From the NCBI GenBank assembly GCA_965153355.1, contig OZ231128.1:16616001-16680000 (forward strand): DNA of 64,000 nucleotides. Reading direction: 5' to 3'. The translations under genes and the position numbers were made by a program. This DNA is from Flaccisagitta enflata. Its lineage: Eukaryota > Chaetognatha > Sagittoidea > Aphragmophora. The notes below the pieces were generated by a model. That model was given only the letters and a program-made list of their open reading frames with translations, made no database searches and was not told the DNA's origin. Each line of letters starts with the position of its first letter. Position 1 is the stretch's first letter. Shown here one piece after another: positions 32,981-44,414 of the stretch.

Positions 32981-33279
32981 ACTTGATCCATGTAGGAGTA
33001 AAAATGGTCAGATTCTAAAATAATGACTAGAGGACCAAAAAAAAAAGTTGAGACACAATGCGCAAAGCGCACTGCGCCTCAATCAGTGGGATATCTTTTA
33101 TGTACTGTTGCATTGCACTGTCTATCCTTCAATTTGTCTGTCTGAAAAATCATCAATTTTGATGATAATCATCTCCCTTATCTTTATGAGATGCGTTACT
33201 TTATTCTATTCCAATGGGCTTGGACTGGTCTCTATGAAAAGCTGAACTTGCCGGGTATATAAACACGAGAAATAGCTCA

Positions 33280-33281
<2 letters not shown>
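32981..33281. other. No gene seen
   Basis: Includes TGCGCAAAGCGCACTGCGCC near 33060, a short GC-rich inverted motif; otherwise nothing. Confidence 0.35.
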
Positions 33282-33367
<86 letters not shown>

Positions 33368-33522
33368 GACAGAGAGAGACAGAGAGAGAGAGAGACAGAC
33401 AGAGAGAGAGAGAGACAGACAGAGAGAGAGAGAGACAGACAGAGAGAAAGACAGACAGAGAGAGACAATGCAAGGCAGAGAGACAATGCGAGAGAGAGAG
33501 AGACAATGAGAGAGAGAGACAA

Positions 33523-33601
<79 letters not shown>
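33282..33601. repeat. (GA)n with GACA and CAATG interruptions
   Basis: About 75 bp of (GA)n, then mixed GAGACAGACA units and four GACAATG(A/C/T)GAG units, then about 75 bp of (GA)n. Confidence 0.96.
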
Positions 33602-33602
<1 letters not shown>

Positions 33603-34121
33603 AAAGAGGTGATCTGGCAAATCTATAACTATAAGAAATAGGTAATCTTTTTGAATGTCTTTTTTAACATTTATTCATTTCACATGTTCATGGTCAGAAT
33701 AACAAAATTCCAATCATATTAATATGAAGCTTAAAGAAATGCTTTTATGGTTTGTTGATTGACAGCTCCACAGCACAAGAAATCGCCGGTAAACTTGTTT
33801 CATTTTTAGCAGCGTTTCAATGTTTCCTCTGTTCGTTTATCCAGTGCCTGATCAAAAAAAAAGAGAAAGAAAAAAAACATGAAAGGGAATGATCAAGGCC
33901 GGAAACCCTTATCTCACAAGGTTGTCAGTGGCGCGGTAAAATTAACAGGGTATGCACAGAAATCTGCCCTGGTTCATGTATCTGAGTCAACTTTGATGGA
34001 GCACTGTTAGTGAGCAAATTGAGCCATGAACCTCAGATTTGACACATTTGAAAGAGTTAGGGTAAAATGAGATCAATTTACAGGTTGTCCCAAGTCACTC
34101 GCTACTTTGACATATAGCAGC
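33602..34121. other. No gene seen
   Basis: No recognised coding or repeat feature. Confidence 0.4.
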
Positions 34122-34450
34122 TGGTTATCCTATAATTCTTACAATCCTAGATTTGTGGGTTAGAAGGGTTACAATTGTAGGTTTTCTATACTCTTTTACA
34201 ATGGGAAAATGTATTTTTCCTTTATTACCTAAAAAGTGCTAAATCGATTTTTTTCATTTCTTGGGTCAATATCAATAATGAGACCACATACCTTTGCCAA
34301 AAGAAATTGTCATTGCCACTATTCTATAAATAGGTGAAATGTGATGATGAATGTGGCTTTCTACAATGTTTACGATTCTAGGTTTTCTTGCTTAGAAAGC
34401 TTACAATTCTAGAAACTTGCATAGAAAGCTTACGATTCTAGGTCTTCTGT
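34122..34450 (+). repeat. Left arm of a long inverted repeat (partner 38215-38552)
   Basis: CAGCTGGTTATCCTATAATT, GTGGGTTAGAAGGGTTACAA, AAAAGTGCTAAATCGATTTT, TAAATAGGTGAAATGTGATG and CTTACAATTCTAGAAACTTG all recur as reverse complements at 38.2-38.55 kb. Inner GCTTAC(A/G)ATTCTAG units are tandem. Confidence 0.8.
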
Positions 34451-34814
34451 GATTCATTACCCACAGGTTAGTCCATGGATTAGTGGGCCCCAATTTCAGA
34501 GAGAGAAATACTTTTATGCATGGCATCAGGCTTTTTCACATCATTGCTCCCGCCTGAATGCTTATACTCGGACTCAGAGTCATTTGCCCCATATGCCCCT
34601 CAGATGGATGAAGTAGCCTCCTTTCTATGTGCGTCCTCCTGCATCTTTACGAGGGTGTCACTATTGATGTATCCGTTGACAGGTCCCCTAGTTGGGCAAT
34701 TGGTTGGTCGGTTAGTCTGTCAATTTTGCAAATGAGGCGCTCTTCTTGGGCTTTACCAGGCCTAGCTTTTCAATTTTCAACTCGAATGATTTGTTGCATC
34801 TATGAAATTTGCAA
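34451..34814. other. No gene seen; weak H-like motifs
   Basis: CATTGCTCCCGCCTGAATGC and GGTTGGTCGGTTAGTCTGTC suggest a decayed H element at about 34540-34725. Confidence 0.4.
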
Positions 34815-35045
34815 CAAAAACACTGCTGTCTCACATAAGGTTTGAGACAAGAATGATATTACTACGTCTTTTTTTGCATTTTTGCAGAGTTTATGAGTAT
34901 ACAAACCAAGAACCATTATGTAGAAAATCTTTCCCAACGCGCTTTTTGGAAAAAAATAAAAATTCAAATTTTTTTAAGCCTCATTTTGCATAGACTATAT
35001 TTCAGGTTGGTTTGACCTATCTTTTGACAGCATAATGTTGATCCT
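34815..35045 (+). repeat. Left arm of an inverted repeat (partner 36120-36350)
   Basis: CTGTCTCACATAAGGTTT, AAGAATGATATTACTA, TTTTTGCATTTTTGCAGAGT, CCAAGAACCAT and TGACAGCATAA are found as reverse complements in the partner arm. The 70-residue frames that look alike on the two arms are a result of this. Confidence 0.75.
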
Positions 35046-35600
35046 GATCCGGGGTGCTGATTCAGGGTAGCAGGGTAGCAATGCTACGTGGCAGGACAGC
35101 CGCCAAGTGCGGCAGAATGTAGGGATAACATCAAAATTGGGAAACAAGGATAAAACGGAGAAAAAGATGAATAACAGATAGCACATATTTGACTTAAGTG
35201 GGATGTAAATTTTATATAAAACCTGTTTTAATGATTGTAAATAAGTAAAACCATTATTTTGTAAGAAAACAAAGGGACATCATTAGTAAAGAAAGTGCAG
35301 CAGCCTTGGTAGGAATTTTCACGCTAGACGGCAGCTTTACAGAATCGGCACCCCGGATCCTGATAAAATTCTCTTTCATTTGATAGGTCATTTGATAGGT
35401 TTTCATAAGAAATAAAATTTTCATTTTTAAAACCACTGTTACAAAATTACTACGGTGGCCAAAGATATAAATATTTTATTTCTTAGCAAAACCATAAAAT
35501 GCGACTTAACAAATGAAAGGTATTTTTATCAGGATTAACATTAACTATGGCAAAGAAAAAAAGCGAACACTTTGTTTTGCTAATTTCTGCTTAACTATGG
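35046..35600. other. Small inverted motif around GGATC; no gene
   Basis: CCTGATCCGGGGTGCTGATT at about 35043 and AATCGGCACCCCGGATCCTG at 35343 are reverse complements with minor differences, ~300 bp apart; TTATCAGGATTAAC follows at 35525. Confidence 0.55.
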
Positions 35601-35710
35601 GCCTGAACTATAAAAAATCCATGACCGTTTTAAAGCTCTGCAAAAAATCTTCCAAATGCGACGTTGCTGGTCATCGTAGCTTTATTCGTTTAGAAATGGC
35701 AATGGTTTGA
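35601..35710 (-). repeat. K-family repeat copy
   Basis: On the minus strand: GCCATTTCTAAACGAATAAA, GCTACGATGACCAGCAACG, then GCAGAGCTTTAAAACGGTCA and TGGATTTTTTATAGTT. Confidence 0.7.
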
Positions 35711-35970
35711 AGAAAAAAATCGCTGATTGAAAAAAGTCCTTATTTCAATTCTTTTTCAATGACGAATTTTAGTCTTTCTTTTTTTGTCAATTATGCAGCT
35801 CAGGATTATCGTAGCTACTAGTTATCCATGAGCAAATTAAAGAGCTTCAAATTTTCTTTAAAATGGCGCCAAGAACGAATTAATAACTCAATGCCTTTAA
35901 TTTTTATGTTAGAATAAAGATAACCCATGAAAATGGTGTAGTGAATTTCCAAATTCTTGACCACCTGTCT
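35711..35970. other. No gene seen
   Basis: AT-rich; AAAATGGCGCCAAGAACG near 35860 resembles AAATGGCGCCAACCAG at 314. Confidence 0.35.
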
Positions 35971-36070
35971 TCATTCTAATGCCATTTCTAAACGGATAGA
36001 GCTAGAACATCCAGCAAGGTCTCACTTGAAAGATCTTTCGCAGATCTTTAAAATAGTCATGAATTTTGCT
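35971..36070 (+). repeat. K-family repeat copy
   Basis: GCCATTTCTAAACGGATAGA, GCTAGAACATCCAGCAAGG, TCTCACTTGAAAGATCTTTC and GCAGATCTTTAAAATAGTCA: the closest relative of the copy at 55-150. Confidence 0.8.
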
Positions 36071-36119
36071 ATGTTTTTCTCATTGCTTGGATGTGAAACA
36101 TTGACAAACAAGTTGTTCG

Positions 36120-36350
36120 CTTTTTTTTTTTGCCATAGTTATGCTGTCAAATCATAGATCAAACCAGCCTAAAAAAGATCTATGCAAAATGAAGCTAAAA
36201 ATCTTGAATTTTTAATTTTTTTCAAAAAGCACCTTGGGAAAGATTTTCTACTTTATGGTTCTTGTTTTGTATATTCATGAACTCTGCAAAAATGCAAAAA
36301 ACTGCATAGTAATATCATTCTTGTCCTAAACCTTATATGAGACAGCAATG
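36120..36350 (-). repeat. Right arm of an inverted repeat (partner 34815-35045)
   Basis: Reverse complement of the left arm with moderate divergence. The ~1.5-kb segment between outer ends contains both inner K copies. Confidence 0.75.
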
Positions 36351-36663
36351 AAAAGTGATTTACAAGAATTTTTGAGAAAAACTGTTCAACATGCATTCTT
36401 ACTCGGTCCACCGTATAGGTCATGCTCATTGGTAGATGGTGCTTTATAGCAAACCTTGCAAAAAAAAGAAAGAAACAAGACCAATGAATTTTAAATATAC
36501 CCGCCAGGCATGTTGTGAATGAATGGTAATTATCTGACAGACATTTTTCAAGAAATGTTGCTTGAGCAATCTGGGTATTTCTTTGTCTTTGACACATCAT
36601 TTTCCTGGTTAGGGTCCATAGCAAGTGCAGAACAAGCCTTTAAACCAGAAACAAAACAATCTT
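36351..36663. other. No gene seen
   Basis: A 123-residue minus-strand frame (36253-36624) shares its end with the inverted repeat and has no recognised domain. Confidence 0.4.
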
Positions 36664-36915
36664 AGGGGGTGTTTCTAGTCAGAGACAATCACTTTTTTAC
36701 CTGGCCAAAAGGTCACTTGCTACATTCGTTTCGCTCACACCACTCACTCCTTACACAGCGCTCCGCTTCACTTTGCTTGCTCGCTCTGTTCACGGGCTCG
36801 CTCACTCACTTTGCTCACTCCCTCGTGGGATGGTTTGAATTAATAAAATGTATTCACACTGTGAACGCGTTAAACAGGGACAAATGCGTTTTTGGCTGTT
36901 ACTAGAAACACGCCC
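36664..36915 (-). mobile_element. G-family MITE-like element, inverted
   Basis: AGGGGGTGTTTCTAGTC at one end and TACTAGAAACACGCCC at the other; inside, GCTCACTCACTTTGCTCACT-like units and TATTCACACTGTGAACGCGT. Opposite orientation to 8064-8324. Confidence 0.65.
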
Positions 36916-37186
36916 AAAGTTGAACATTGCCAGAGACCGACCAAAACAAAAAGAGGCAAATAGACGGATGGAATGACAGGATGGCAAAGATCAATTTAAG
37001 AGCAAGTTTCATTGTTCAAGCTTCCAACCTCAAGGTTTTCCACGTCATGAAACACTAGTTTTTGTTAAAAGGATGTAGGTTGTAGCGCATTAGAAATGGA
37101 ATTGGTGTTATAGCTTATTTTAGATTTGATCATCACTTGATTAAACATATCAAACATCAGAAACAAGATCATATGCACAGCTGCCC
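36916..37186. other. No gene seen
   Basis: No recognised feature. Confidence 0.35.
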
Positions 37187-37188
37187 TA

Positions 37189-37580
37189 CCATATTTTTTC
37201 TAAAAAGCGCCCCCCCTCCAAAAAGCGCCCCCCAAAAAGCGCCCCTCCAAAAAGCGCCCTCCAAAAAGCGCCCCTCCAAAAAGCGCTCCCCTCTTTTTTT
37301 TCTCAGTATTACACTTTTCAGAAGAGATTTGGACAGAAATATTGAATAAAATGATGAAATTATATAAGACAATGAGCCATTTTCAAAGACTTTCAAACAG
37401 ATATATGCAATGAATATCTCCATTTTGAGTCAAATTTAGCATTTTGGTAGCCTTTCATGAATAAGATAAACTGAACGACACTTCATCTACAATATAAAGG
37501 GGGCGCTAATTGGAGGGTTAAAAAGCAAAATCATATTTTTATTTCAAAAGCGCCCAGGGTGCTTTTTAGAAAAAATATAG
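37189..37580. mobile_element. MITE flanked by TA with GCGCCCC subterminal repeats (392 bp)
   Basis: The left end CCATATTTTTTCTAAAAAGC pairs with GCTTTTTAGAAAAAATATAG at the right; TA on both sides (37187-37188, 37581-37582). Six AAAAAGCGCCCC-type units follow the left end (37200-37290), and GGGGGCGCTAATTGGAGG plus AAAAGCGCCC lie near the right end. Repeated GC-rich subterminal motifs of this kind are known in pogo-type elements. No coding capacity. Confidence 0.8.
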
Positions 37581-37719
37581 TATTTATAATTTTCCCATTT
37601 ATCGCCTTTGATTCCTTTTTTTACACCCTCTCTCCCATATTCCCATTGTACTCTGATTTTAACTTTCATACTGATTTGCATTTTTGTTTTTGCTTACAAT
37701 TATGTTTGTGCTTCAATAA

Positions 37720-37915
37720 GAAATATAATTTTTGGCAGTACCAAATCATAAATACTGATCAGTAAAACACAGTTAAACACTATTTAAACCTTAACTACAC
37801 TGTTTCAATGCCTTATGGGGAAGAAAATCATCCATTTTAAAATGTGACTCAATGGGGAAGAAAATCAAAGGCAGGGGGGGAAAATCAAAAGCCACTCAAT
37901 CATATGCACCCCTGG
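37720..37915. repeat. Dispersed repeat shared with 20195-20385
   Basis: GGCAGTACCAAATCATA, GGGGAAGAAAATCA twice, GGCAGGGGGGG and GCACCCCTGG in the same order. Confidence 0.7.
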
Positions 37916-38214
37916 TCCTTTTACATATGTTAGTGTGGGATACTACTGTGCTTTTGATATCTATTTTTTGAAAGATTCATTGCCAAAGAGACTTGGAGGA
38001 ATCAGGGTCTAAGGATTTGTGGTTGGGCATCAAATCATTTTTTTTTCTTTTCATGTCAGACAAAAATTCGAGTTACCGTTTTGTGGACCTGAAAACAGGC
38101 CTACCAAGACACCCTCTCATAGTAAGTGACTAAAATAATGAGCAAAAGATTGAATCATGAGCAAAAGATCAACTTATGGTAGTTTCACATTTCATTGAGA
38201 GACAAAGTCATAAA
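37916..38214. other. No gene seen
   Basis: No recognised feature. Confidence 0.35.
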
Positions 38215-38552
38215 AGACCTAGAATTGTAAGCTTTCTATGCAAGTTTCTAGAATTGTAAGCTTTCTAGGCAAGAAAACCTAGAATCGTAAGCATTGTAGA
38301 AAGCCACATTCATCGTCATATTTCACCTATTTATAGAAGAGTGGCGATGACAATTCCGTTTGGCAAAGGTTAGTGGTCCCACTATCATTCTTGAACCAAG
38401 AAATGAAAAAAATTGATTTAGCACTTTTTGGGTTATGAAGGAAAAACCCATTTTCCCATTGTAAAAGAGTCTAGAAAACCTACAATCGTAACCCTTCTAA
38501 CCCACAATTCTAGGATCGTAAGAATTATAGGATAACCAGCTGTATAGTGCAA
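38215..38552 (-). repeat. Right arm of a long inverted repeat (partner 34122-34450)
   Basis: Reverse complement of the left arm, ending GGATAACCAGCTG followed by TA. The interval 34122-38552 could be one 4.4-kb element with ~330-bp terminal inverted repeats; no transposase was recognised inside. Confidence 0.8.
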
Positions 38553-38562
38553 TGCATAAACA

Positions 38563-38765
38563 AGCCCGATCGGGCAACTAGATGCGTCATCTGCGTGATA
38601 TTAGAAGAAGCGTAACGGACCGACGGACGGACCAACAGACGGACGGATGGACGGATGGACCGACGGATGGACAGACCCTCTTATAGAGATGCGATGACGC
38701 ATCTAAAAAGATAACAAGGCCGGATACACGGCTACCTCAGTCGCCTGCAGGTGGGAAGGAGCAGT
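38563..38765 (+). repeat. H-family element plus adjacent H far end
   Basis: GGGCAACTAGATGCGTCATC, GATATTAGAAGAAGCGTAAC, (GGAC/GACC)n, CCCTCTTATAGAGATGCG-ATGA-CGCATCT then AAAAAG (hairpin 38687-38704). Directly after it: AACAAGGCCGGATACACGGC and TCAGTCGCCTGCAGGTGGGA, the far end of a second copy. Confidence 0.85.
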
Positions 38766-38859
38766 GCTGGAGAAGGGTGGCAGAAACCGGGGCACGCGGG
38801 GCACGCGGGGCACGTCGTGCATCGGACCTATAGATCAAAAGTTGGAATTATAGATTTGA

Positions 38860-38939
38860 GGGAAAAAAAGAGGGGGAGAAGAAAGAGAAAGAGAGAAAGA
38901 AAGATGGAAGGAAAGAAAGAAAGAAAGAAAGAAAGAAAG

Positions 38940-38986
<47 letters not shown>

Positions 38987-39440
38987 GAGAAAGAAAGAGA
39001 GAAAGAAAGAGAAAGAAAGAGAAAGAAAGAGAAAGAAAGAGAAAGAAAGAGAAAGAAAGAGAAAGAAAGAGAAAGAAAGAGAAAGAAAGAGAAAGAAAGA
39101 GAAAGAAAAAAAGAAAGACAGAACCCGAGAAAGAAAAAAAGAAAGAAAGAAAATGGGAAAGAAAGAAAGAAAGAAAGAAAATGGGAAAGAAAGAAAGAAA
39201 GAAAGAAAGAAAAAAAAAAAGACAGAACCCGAGAAAGAAAAAAAGAAAGAAAGAAAATGGGAAAGAAAGAAAGAAAGAAAGAAAGAAAGAGAAAAAAGGA
39301 AGAAAGAAAGGAAGAAAGAGAAAAAAGGAAGAAAGACAGAAACCGAGAAAGAAAGAAAGAAAGAAAACGAGAAAGAAAGAAAGAAAGAAAGAAAGAAAAC
39401 GAGAAAGAAAAAAAGAAAACGAGAAAAAAAGACAGAAAAC

Positions 39441-39492
<52 letters not shown>

Positions 39493-39960
39493 GAGAAAGA
39501 AAGAAAGAGAGAAAGAGAGAAAGAAAGAGAAAGAGAGAGAAAGAGAGAGAAAGAGAGAGAAAGAGAGAAAGAAAGAGAAAGAGAGAGAAAGAAAGAGAGA
39601 GAAAGAAAGAAAGAGAAAGAGAGAGAAAGAAAGAGAGAGAAAGAAAGAAAGAGAGAGAGAGAGAAAGAGAGAAAGAGAGAAAGAAAGAAAGAAAGAAAGA
39701 GAGAAAGAAAGAAAGAGAGAAAGAAAGAAAGAGAGAAAGAGAGAAAGAAAGAGAGAAAGAGAGAAAGAAAGAGAGAAAGAGAGAAAGAAAGAGAGAAAGA
39801 GAGAAAGAAAGAGAGAAAGAGAAAGAAAAGAGAAAGAGAGAAAGAAGAGAGAAAGAGAAAGAGAAAGAGAGAAAGAAAGAAAGAAAGAAAGGAAGAAAGG
39901 AAGAAAGGAAGAAAGGAAGGAAGAAAATGAGAGAGAAACAGAAAGAAAGAGAGAAAATCT
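38860..39960. repeat. (GAAA)n and variants, about 1.1 kb
   Basis: GAAA, GAGA and GAAAGA units with two similar insert blocks (GACAGAACCCGAGAAAG at about 39117 and 39221) showing higher-order duplication. Nearly all purine on the plus strand. Confidence 0.97.
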
Positions 39961-40159
39961 GAAGGGTAAAAATGATGTTTTTAGGAGCGTCAAAGCTGGT
40001 ACAATTTTACCCAAGACATGTCAGTTTGCAAAATAAAACTTTTTTAAACAAGGCCATCACCCATAAGTCGCGTGCGAGACTTTCATAATTTCTGACTTAT
40101 AATGACTTAGTATACTCTTAAATGACTTAAGTCGACTTAAAGAAACAAAATTGAAAAAA
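39961..40159. other. No gene seen; ATGACTTA units
   Basis: A weak AATGACTTAA repeat near 40098-40140, similar to the decamers at 7728. Confidence 0.4.
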
Positions 40160-40345
40160 GATGTAAGTGTGACGGACCAACAGACAGACACAGTGGGGTG
40201 TGGGGTCGTATGCACGCGACTAGAAACTCCCATCTTTCTGACCTCTATTCCTCCATTCTAAACTTAATTCAACATGAAATTGTTTTTAGTCGCGTGCACG
40301 CGACTCTATGACCCGCTTTGTCCGTTGGTCTGTCACGCTTAGCTT
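40160..40345. repeat. Two H-family hairpin ends, divergent
   Basis: 40165-40225 ends ...GTATGCACGCGACTAGAAAC in plus orientation. 40283-40340 starts TTTTTAGTCGCGTGCACGCG, with a perfect 18-bp palindrome AGTCGCG-TGCA-CGCGACT at 40288-40305, then a short core (GTCCGTTGGTCTGTC). Confidence 0.75.
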
Positions 40346-40384
40346 TGCTCAGCTGTTTTGGTCGTTTTACGTCATTTAAAGTCA

Positions 40385-40567
40385 TTTTTAGTTGCGGACA
40401 CGCAACTCAATAAGAGGCTTTTTCCGTCCGTCGGTCCGTTGGTCCATGACCACGAGTCAAAAAGTGCGGAAACGAGCGTTTTTGATGCTTTTTGTGCACG
40501 TGAGTGGTCGACTTGGGGTGTGGATGGGGGGGGATGCCCCTGCCCACCCGTCCGCAACGATATTGTG
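40385..40567 (-). repeat. H-family element, GTTGCG subfamily
   Basis: Hairpin AGTTGCG-GACA-CGCAACT (40390-40407), AATAAGAGGC, (GTCC/GTCG)n, CATGACCACGAGTCAAAAAG, GGGTGTGGATGGGGG, then CCCCTGCCCACCCGTCCGCA. The internal motif GTCCGCAAC at 40550-40558 carries the same change as the hairpin. Confidence 0.85.
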
Positions 40568-41179
40568 ACCCCGCGTCACTTGTTACAATTTACATTAAGT
40601 CTTTTAGTCTTTTGATCTTTTATTCGATTAGTCTTTCAATCTTTTAGTCGATTAGTCTTTCAATCTTTTAGTCTTTTGGTCTTATGGTCTTAACAACCAC
40701 ACATGATTGTAAGGTGTTGGCCTTTTTTTATGCAAAAATAGTTTCAACATAAGCTAATTATCATTTTTCAGTAAAAGAAATACATAAATTATAGTATCAA
40801 TGTTTTTTGGGAAAAATTGTCTTTGTTTGCACCCCGAAAAGCATCATCCTATGGCTGAATAATATCACGCATGTAGTTTAAAGATAACGTTTGGCATTTT
40901 TGGTTTCTCCATTTTTTTATGAAAGTGCCCTCTGACGCACTGAAAAGGTTTAGTGTACTGTGTATTGCGCGGTCAACACGAACCTAACAACGACAAACTA
41001 ACTCGTCAACATCCTTCAACTTTAGGATATTCTCACGGACTAACTCTTGCCCAAATTTTGCGTATAAGTCCTCTACGCTAGTTTATCACAGAGCGGAGCC
41101 TCTACTATTATCCAGTGTCCAAAAAATTGCATCCACTTTTGAACAACCCCACAGCCCAGTTGGGCCCAGCTCGTCCTTC
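40568..41179. other. TCTTTTAGTC units; no gene
   Basis: 40595-40690 is a degenerate 9-14-bp tandem (TCTTTTAGTC, GATTAGTCTTTCAA). The rest shows no gene. Confidence 0.5.
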
Positions 41180-41400
41180 ACACATCTCTGGATACCCCCC
41201 AAAGAGAATCGAAATATCCATTTTTTCTGACTGTGTCATTTGTCTTCAGAAATATGTCTACTACTAAAAAGCACTTTTTTGCGCATAAAGTTGTTTATAC
41301 AGCTTTGAAAATCCCCAAAAATACTGGAAATACGTGGCAATAGCTAGAACACATGTTTTTGTCCCCGACGAACAGTTTTCGTCGGTGACTATGAAGTAGC
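41180..41400 (+). repeat. Left arm of an inverted repeat (partner about 45862-46113)
   Basis: CATCTCTGGATACCCCCC, AAAGAGAATCGAAATATCCA, TCATTTGTCTTCAG, TTGTTTATACAGCTTTGAAA and GTGGCAATAGCTAGAA occur as reverse complements in the partner. At 41361-41390 a hairpin CCCGACGAA-CAGT-TTTCGTCGG follows. Confidence 0.8.
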
Positions 41401-41586
41401 CTGTTTGTGTAGTCTGTTGTCGTCGTCGTCGTCGTTTAAAACCTTCTCATATGTTTGGATCCAGACTTCAGAATTTTATGAAACTTTGCTGGTGTTGTTT
41501 ATAGGTCAATAGGAGCTTGTGTACCAATTTTCAGAAAAATTCACTAACTTTTACTACCCTTTGCCTATTATTTTTATGGTAATATT
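41401..41586. other. (GTC)n run and spacer
   Basis: A short GTCGTCGTCGTCGTC run near 41420; then sequence related to the satellite start (CTACCCTTTGCCTA is its reverse complement). Confidence 0.5.
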
Positions 41587-42630
41587 TTACTGGACTTAGG
41601 CGATTTACATAGGCAGAGGGTAGTAAACTTATGTGAATTTTTTTTTATTTTGGTATCCAAGTAAGGGTCACTGAATAATCAGCCCCTGCAAAATTCGAAT
41701 TAAATCTGAAGTCTGGTTCATGAGATATTAGCTAATTTATTTATGTAGTAATATGTTACTGGGACTTAGGCGATTTACATAGGCAGAGGGTAGTAAACTT
41801 ATGTGAATTTTTTTTTAATTTGGTATACAAGTAAGGGTCACTAAATAATCAGCCCCTGCAAAATTCGAATTAAATCTGAAGTCTGGTTCATGAGATATTA
41901 GCTAATTTATTTATGTAGTAATATGTTACTGGGACTTAGGCAATTTACATAGGCAAAGGGTAGTAAAGTAAAGTGAATTTTTTTTAATTTGGTATACGAG
42001 TAAGGGTCACTGAATGATCAGCCCCTGCAAAATTCCAATTAAATCTGAAGTCTGGTTCATGAGATATTAGCTAATTTATTTATGTAGTAATATGTTACTG
42101 GGACTTAGGCGATTTACATAGGCAGAGGGTAGTAAACTTATGTGAATTTTTTTTTAATTTGATATACAAGTAAGGGTCACTAAATAATCAGCCCCTGCAA
42201 AATTCGAATTAAATCTGAAGTCTGGTTCAAGAGATATTAGCTAATTTATTATGGTAATATTTTACTGGACTTAGGCGATTTACATAGGCAGAGGGTAGTA
42301 AACCTATGTGAATTTTTTTTTAATTTGGTATACAAGTAAGGGTCACTGAATAATCAGCCCCTGCAAAATTCGAATTAAATCTGAAGTCTGGTTCATGAGA
42401 TATTAGCTAATTTATTTATGTAGTAATATGTTACTGGGACTTAGGCGATTTACATAGGCAGAGGGTAGTAAACTTATGTGAATTTTTTTTTAATTTGGTA
42501 TACAAGTAAAGGATAGTAAATAAACCACCCCTGCAAAATTCGAATTAAATCTGAAGTCTGGTTTAGGAGATATTAGCTTATTTATGTAGTAATATGTTAC
42601 TAGGACTTAGGCAGTTTACATAGGACATGG
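41587..42630 (+). repeat. ~169-bp satellite, six full units
   Basis: TTACTGGGACTTAGG recurs at about 41587, 41756, 41926, 42095, 42262, 42431 and 42597. Each unit has ATTTACATAGGCAGAGGGTA, AATCAGCCCCTGCAAAATTC, AAATCTGAAGTCTGGTTCAT and GAGATATTAGCTAATTTAT. One isolated monomer lies at 44415-44573. Confidence 0.95.
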
Positions 42631-43231
42631 AGAACTGAGTAAACCCGATTGTTATTCGAGGCATTTTTGTACTACTATAGGCATCAAAACAACAGTTTTT
42701 GGCCTGCAGAAACAACCGTCTACATCCCTAACCATATAATCTTATACCAAAAAAAATTTCAAGGCTTCTTAAGCCATTTCAGTGAAAAAAAAACTAAATG
42801 TTTATAAACCTATGCTGGAAAAGGCAACAAATTTTAATGCCAAAGATCTCACACCAGGAATTTTCACAACCTATTCCCCTTACATATTAGGAATTTGACC
42901 CCAATTTTTCAGTTAAACCTGCTCATTTACTAAGATAGTACCTGCAAAAATTTTCGTGACCTTTTGTTTTTGAGAATTTTTGCGTAATAAAAAAAAACAA
43001 TCAGGGGGTCGAGTGACAAATAAAATTAGAAATTTTGGATACTTCAACTTCAAAATTGCAAAAACCTATCTTCCCATTGGAGTAACATCATGAGATTTGA
43101 ACTGTAGTTAGAAGACGCACAACAGAGTATGCATGCCAAATCTTATTGATCTAGACCAAAATTAAGTATAGTTTTTATAACTTTTTCTATGTAAAGCTGT
43201 GTCAGGAGGAATTTTCGAAAAAACCATTTTT
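42631..43231. other. AT-rich, no gene seen
   Basis: No recognised coding or repeat feature. Confidence 0.4.
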
Positions 43232-43380
43232 GTAGCGGATAATTTTAATAGGAGAACAGAGAGGAAAAATTCGCATTTTCAAAAACATCAGATCCATCGT
43301 ATGACATTTTACTAGCGTCTGATGTTTTTCATTTTTCAGATTTTTCATTTTCTATGCGAATCTAAAATTATCCGTAACGA
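43232..43380. repeat. Small foldback (about 145 bp)
   Basis: GCGGATAATTTTA pairs with TAAAATTATCCGT, and ACATCAGA with TCTGATGT nearer the centre. Confidence 0.6.
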
Positions 43381-43460
43381 TAGTAACGCTCATTTCTTCA
43401 GCCAGAAATCATAAAAGTTCTTTGTTCTCTGCTGCCAAGTGCACAAGCTGTACGAGTTCT

Positions 43461-43508
43461 ACAGAAAGAAAGAAAGATAGAAGGAACGAAAGAAAGGAAA
43501 AAGAAAAA

Positions 43509-43576
<68 letters not shown>

Positions 43577-43620
43577 AGAACTAAAGAAAGAAGAAGGAAA
43601 GAAAAAAGAAGGAAAGAAAA

Positions 43621-43680
<60 letters not shown>

Positions 43681-44095
43681 AAGAGAGAAAGAAAAAAAAA
43701 GATGGATGGAAAGAAAGAGAGAAAGAAAGAAAGAGATGGATGGAAAGAAAGAGAGAGAGAAAGAAAGAAAGAAAGAAATATAGAAATATAGAGAGAAAGA
43801 AATAAAGAAAAAGAAACAATAAAACAGGAAAAGAAATGAGCAGTGAAAAAAACAATCACAGAAAGATAGAAGCAGAGAATAAAGAAGATAACTGAAGAGA
43901 AAGAAAGAACGAAAGAAGGACAAAAAGAAAAAGAAAGAAAGAAAAAAAGAAAGAAAGAAAAAGAAAGAAAGAGAAAGAAAGAAATGAAGAAAGAAAGAAA
44001 CAACAAAACAAAGAAAGAAAGAATGAAAGAGAAAAAAAAAGAAAGAGAAAAAGATAGATAGAAAAAAAGAAAGAAAGAAAGACAGAAAGAAAGAC

Positions 44096-44158
<63 letters not shown>

Positions 44159-44205
44159 GAAAGAAAGAATGAAAAAAAAAGAGAAAGAAAGAAACAAACT
44201 GAAAA
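43461..44205. repeat. (GAAA)n and variants, about 0.75 kb
   Basis: GAAA units with GATA, GGAT, AAAG and CAAC interruptions; purine-rich on the plus strand like 38860-39960. Confidence 0.97.
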
Positions 44206-44414
44206 TTTAACAGAAAAAGGGGGAAAAAGGGAAATTTCTGTTTTTTTTTATAAAATCATTCACAATTTTTTTTTGGAATACAAATTCGCATTAATTTTTT
44301 CACTAAATCACTCGTGGTAACATAGGTAATCACCAGAAAAAGTCAAATTTGGTTAAAAAAAAACTTCAATTTTGACCTCTCGTGAATACAAACGAGACCA
44401 GATTGTTCATGATG
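44206..44414. other. AT-rich spacer
   Basis: Nothing recognised. Confidence 0.35.

Noticed and set aside
38751-40036. Frames up to 403 residues of Lys/Glu/Arg
   Set aside because: Translations of the (GAAA)n array.
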